Shown in pieces: positions 5,480 to 6,250 of a stretch of 6,250 nucleotides of DNA. A program made the translations under genes and the position numbers. Numbering within the stretch: position 1 is the stretch's first letter; each line of letters begins with the position of its first letter. The notes under the pieces are model-generated. The model searched no databases and was not told where the DNA came from. It was given only the letters and a program-made list of their open reading frames with translations. The stretch covers positions 51,185 through 57,434 of the forward strand of contig DFDG01000042.1 of assembly GCA_002367815.1 (NCBI GenBank), given 5' to 3'. This DNA comes from Opitutaceae bacterium UBA3033. GTDB lineage: Bacteria; Verrucomicrobiota; Verrucomicrobiia; Opitutales; Opitutaceae.

Positions 5480-6250
5480 ATGAGCGATGCACCACGTTTC
5501 AACGTTCTGGGAGTGGGCGTCTCGGCACTCACGTTAACTGATGCCACCCACCGCATCATCGCCACCCAAGGACAGAAGCAGCTCGGTTACATCAGCGTCT
5601 GCACCGTGAATGGGATCAGTGAGGCGCGACGTGTTCCTGCCCTCCAAAAAATCTTCAATCATTCATGGCTCAACACCCCGGATGGCATGCCGCTGGTCTG
5701 GCTCGGTCGGCATCACGGGCACGATACCATCACCCGGGTTTATGGTCCCGACCTGATGTTGCTGGTCTGTGATGCAGGACGCGCCTCCGGCTTGCGGCAC
5801 TATTTTTACGGAGGAGCCCCCGGCGTTGCCGAATCGTTGCAGGCCAAATTGAGCGCTCGGTTTCCCGGGCTGGAGGTAGTGGGCACCTACACTCCACCTT
5901 TTCACCCGTTATCAAACGACGAGTTTACCGCATTGCAGGCGGACATCGCAGCCAAGTCGCCCGACATCATTTGGGTGGGGCTCGGCACGCCAAAGCAGGA
6001 AAGATTCATGGCTGAGACTTGGGCCAAGCTCGATACCGCATTGATGATCGGGGTGGGTGCCGCATTCGATTTTCACAGCGGTCGCGTGCGCCAAGCTCCA
6101 CAATGGATGCAGCGCAGTGGGCTTGAGTGGTTGTTTCGCCTCGCGATGGAACCCCGCCGTCTCGCCTACCGCTACTTGGTCTACAATCCATTGTTCGTAT
6201 TACGAACATTCGCGCAGCTTTCCGGATTGAAACGCTACCCCATCGATCCG
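5480..6250 (+). CDS. WecG/TagA/CpsF family glycosyltransferase (GT26), 3' end beyond window
   Basis: The frame from ATG at 5480 stays open for 257 codons to the last base without a stop. It encodes a GT26 glycosyltransferase, an enzyme group that transfers an N-acetylated amino sugar (ManNAc or ManNAcA from its UDP form) to a lipid-linked sugar at the cytoplasmic membrane face. The products are used in enterobacterial common antigen, teichoic acid linkage units, capsule or exopolysaccharide. Visible signatures are CTVN (residues 41-44; Thr42 and Asn44 align with substrate-contacting positions known in TagA), TPDGMPLVW (66-74; Asp68 is the presumed catalytic base), YGPDLM (88-93), YFYGGAPGVAE (108-118), WVGLGTPKQE (165-174), GVGAAFDFHSG (191-201) and APQWMQRSGLEWLFRL (206-221). 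A basic, hydrophobic C-terminal part (EPRRLAYRYLVYNPLFVLRT) fits the membrane-docking appendage of the family. Nearly the full usual length is present, so the stop is probably close. No clear Shine-Dalgarno sequence precedes it. It is probably translated from the same message as the transporter. Confidence 0.92.
   Translation, partial: MSDAPRFNVLGVGVSALTLTDATHRIIATQGQKQLGYISVCTVNGISEARRVPALQKIFNHSWLNTPDGMPLVWLGRHHGHDTITRVYGPDLMLLVCDAGRASGLRHYFYGGAPGVAESLQAKLSARFPGLEVVGTYTPPFHPLSNDEFTALQADIAAKSPDIIWVGLGTPKQERFMAETWAKLDTALMIGVGAAFDFHSGRVRQAPQWMQRSGLEWLFRLAMEPRRLAYRYLVYNPLFVLRTFAQLSGLKRYPIDP

Noticed and set aside
5663..6209. Several minus-strand frames of 61 to 80 codons at the right end
   Set aside because: All are antisense to the GT26 glycosyltransferase, whose uninterrupted 257-codon frame carries a full set of family motifs.
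1..6250. Mobile element, tRNA, CRISPR, toxin-antitoxin or phage-defence system
   Set aside because: Nearly the whole window is covered by genes of known housekeeping or accessory families. I saw no transposase, terminal repeats, direct-repeat array or tRNA-like sequence in the short gaps.

Overview
The window looks like an ordinary, gene-dense bacterial chromosome segment of moderately high GC. It holds the 3' end of gyrA, four complete genes with recognisable families, one complete PTS-type regulator and one gene that runs off the right edge. A Gram-negative host is likely, because there is an exported peptidase and a WecG/TagA-type glycosyltransferase. Good Shine-Dalgarno sequences are scarce. 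Protein style and gene content suggest the PVC group, most plausibly Verrucomicrobiota (Opitutales-like), but this is inference from impression; no taxonomic marker is complete here.

Layout: (1) 2-205, + strand, last 67 codons of DNA gyrase subunit A, followed by a hairpin that may be its terminator. (2) 299-775, + strand, a single-domain PTS EIIA protein of the fructose/PtsN type. (3) 785-4141, - strand, three genes in one direction, transcribed in the order GNAT acetyltransferase, DUF2071 (YqjF-like) protein, oligoendopeptidase F-like M3 metallopeptidase. The first two are 4 bp apart; the third follows after an 83-bp gap. The peptidase converges with the EIIA gene with 9 bp between stop codons. 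(4) 4142-4231, a 90-bp divergent intergenic region. (5) 4232-5470, + strand, a Major Facilitator Superfamily transporter, then 9 bp later (6) 5480 to the right edge, + strand, a WecG/TagA/CpsF-family (GT26) glycosyltransferase whose stop codon lies beyond the window.

Functional links are modest. The EIIA protein probably acts as a phosphorylation-state sensor rather than part of a dedicated sugar permease, since no EIIB or EIIC is adjacent. The GNAT-DUF2071-peptidase set may be one transcription unit without an obvious shared pathway. The MFS-GT26 pair may mark the left end of a cell-surface polysaccharide locus continuing to the right. I found no mobile element, CRISPR array, RNA gene or defence system, and no convincing undescribed system. 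The points most worth a second look are the signal peptide on the PepF-like peptidase and the base composition of the DUF2071 gene.
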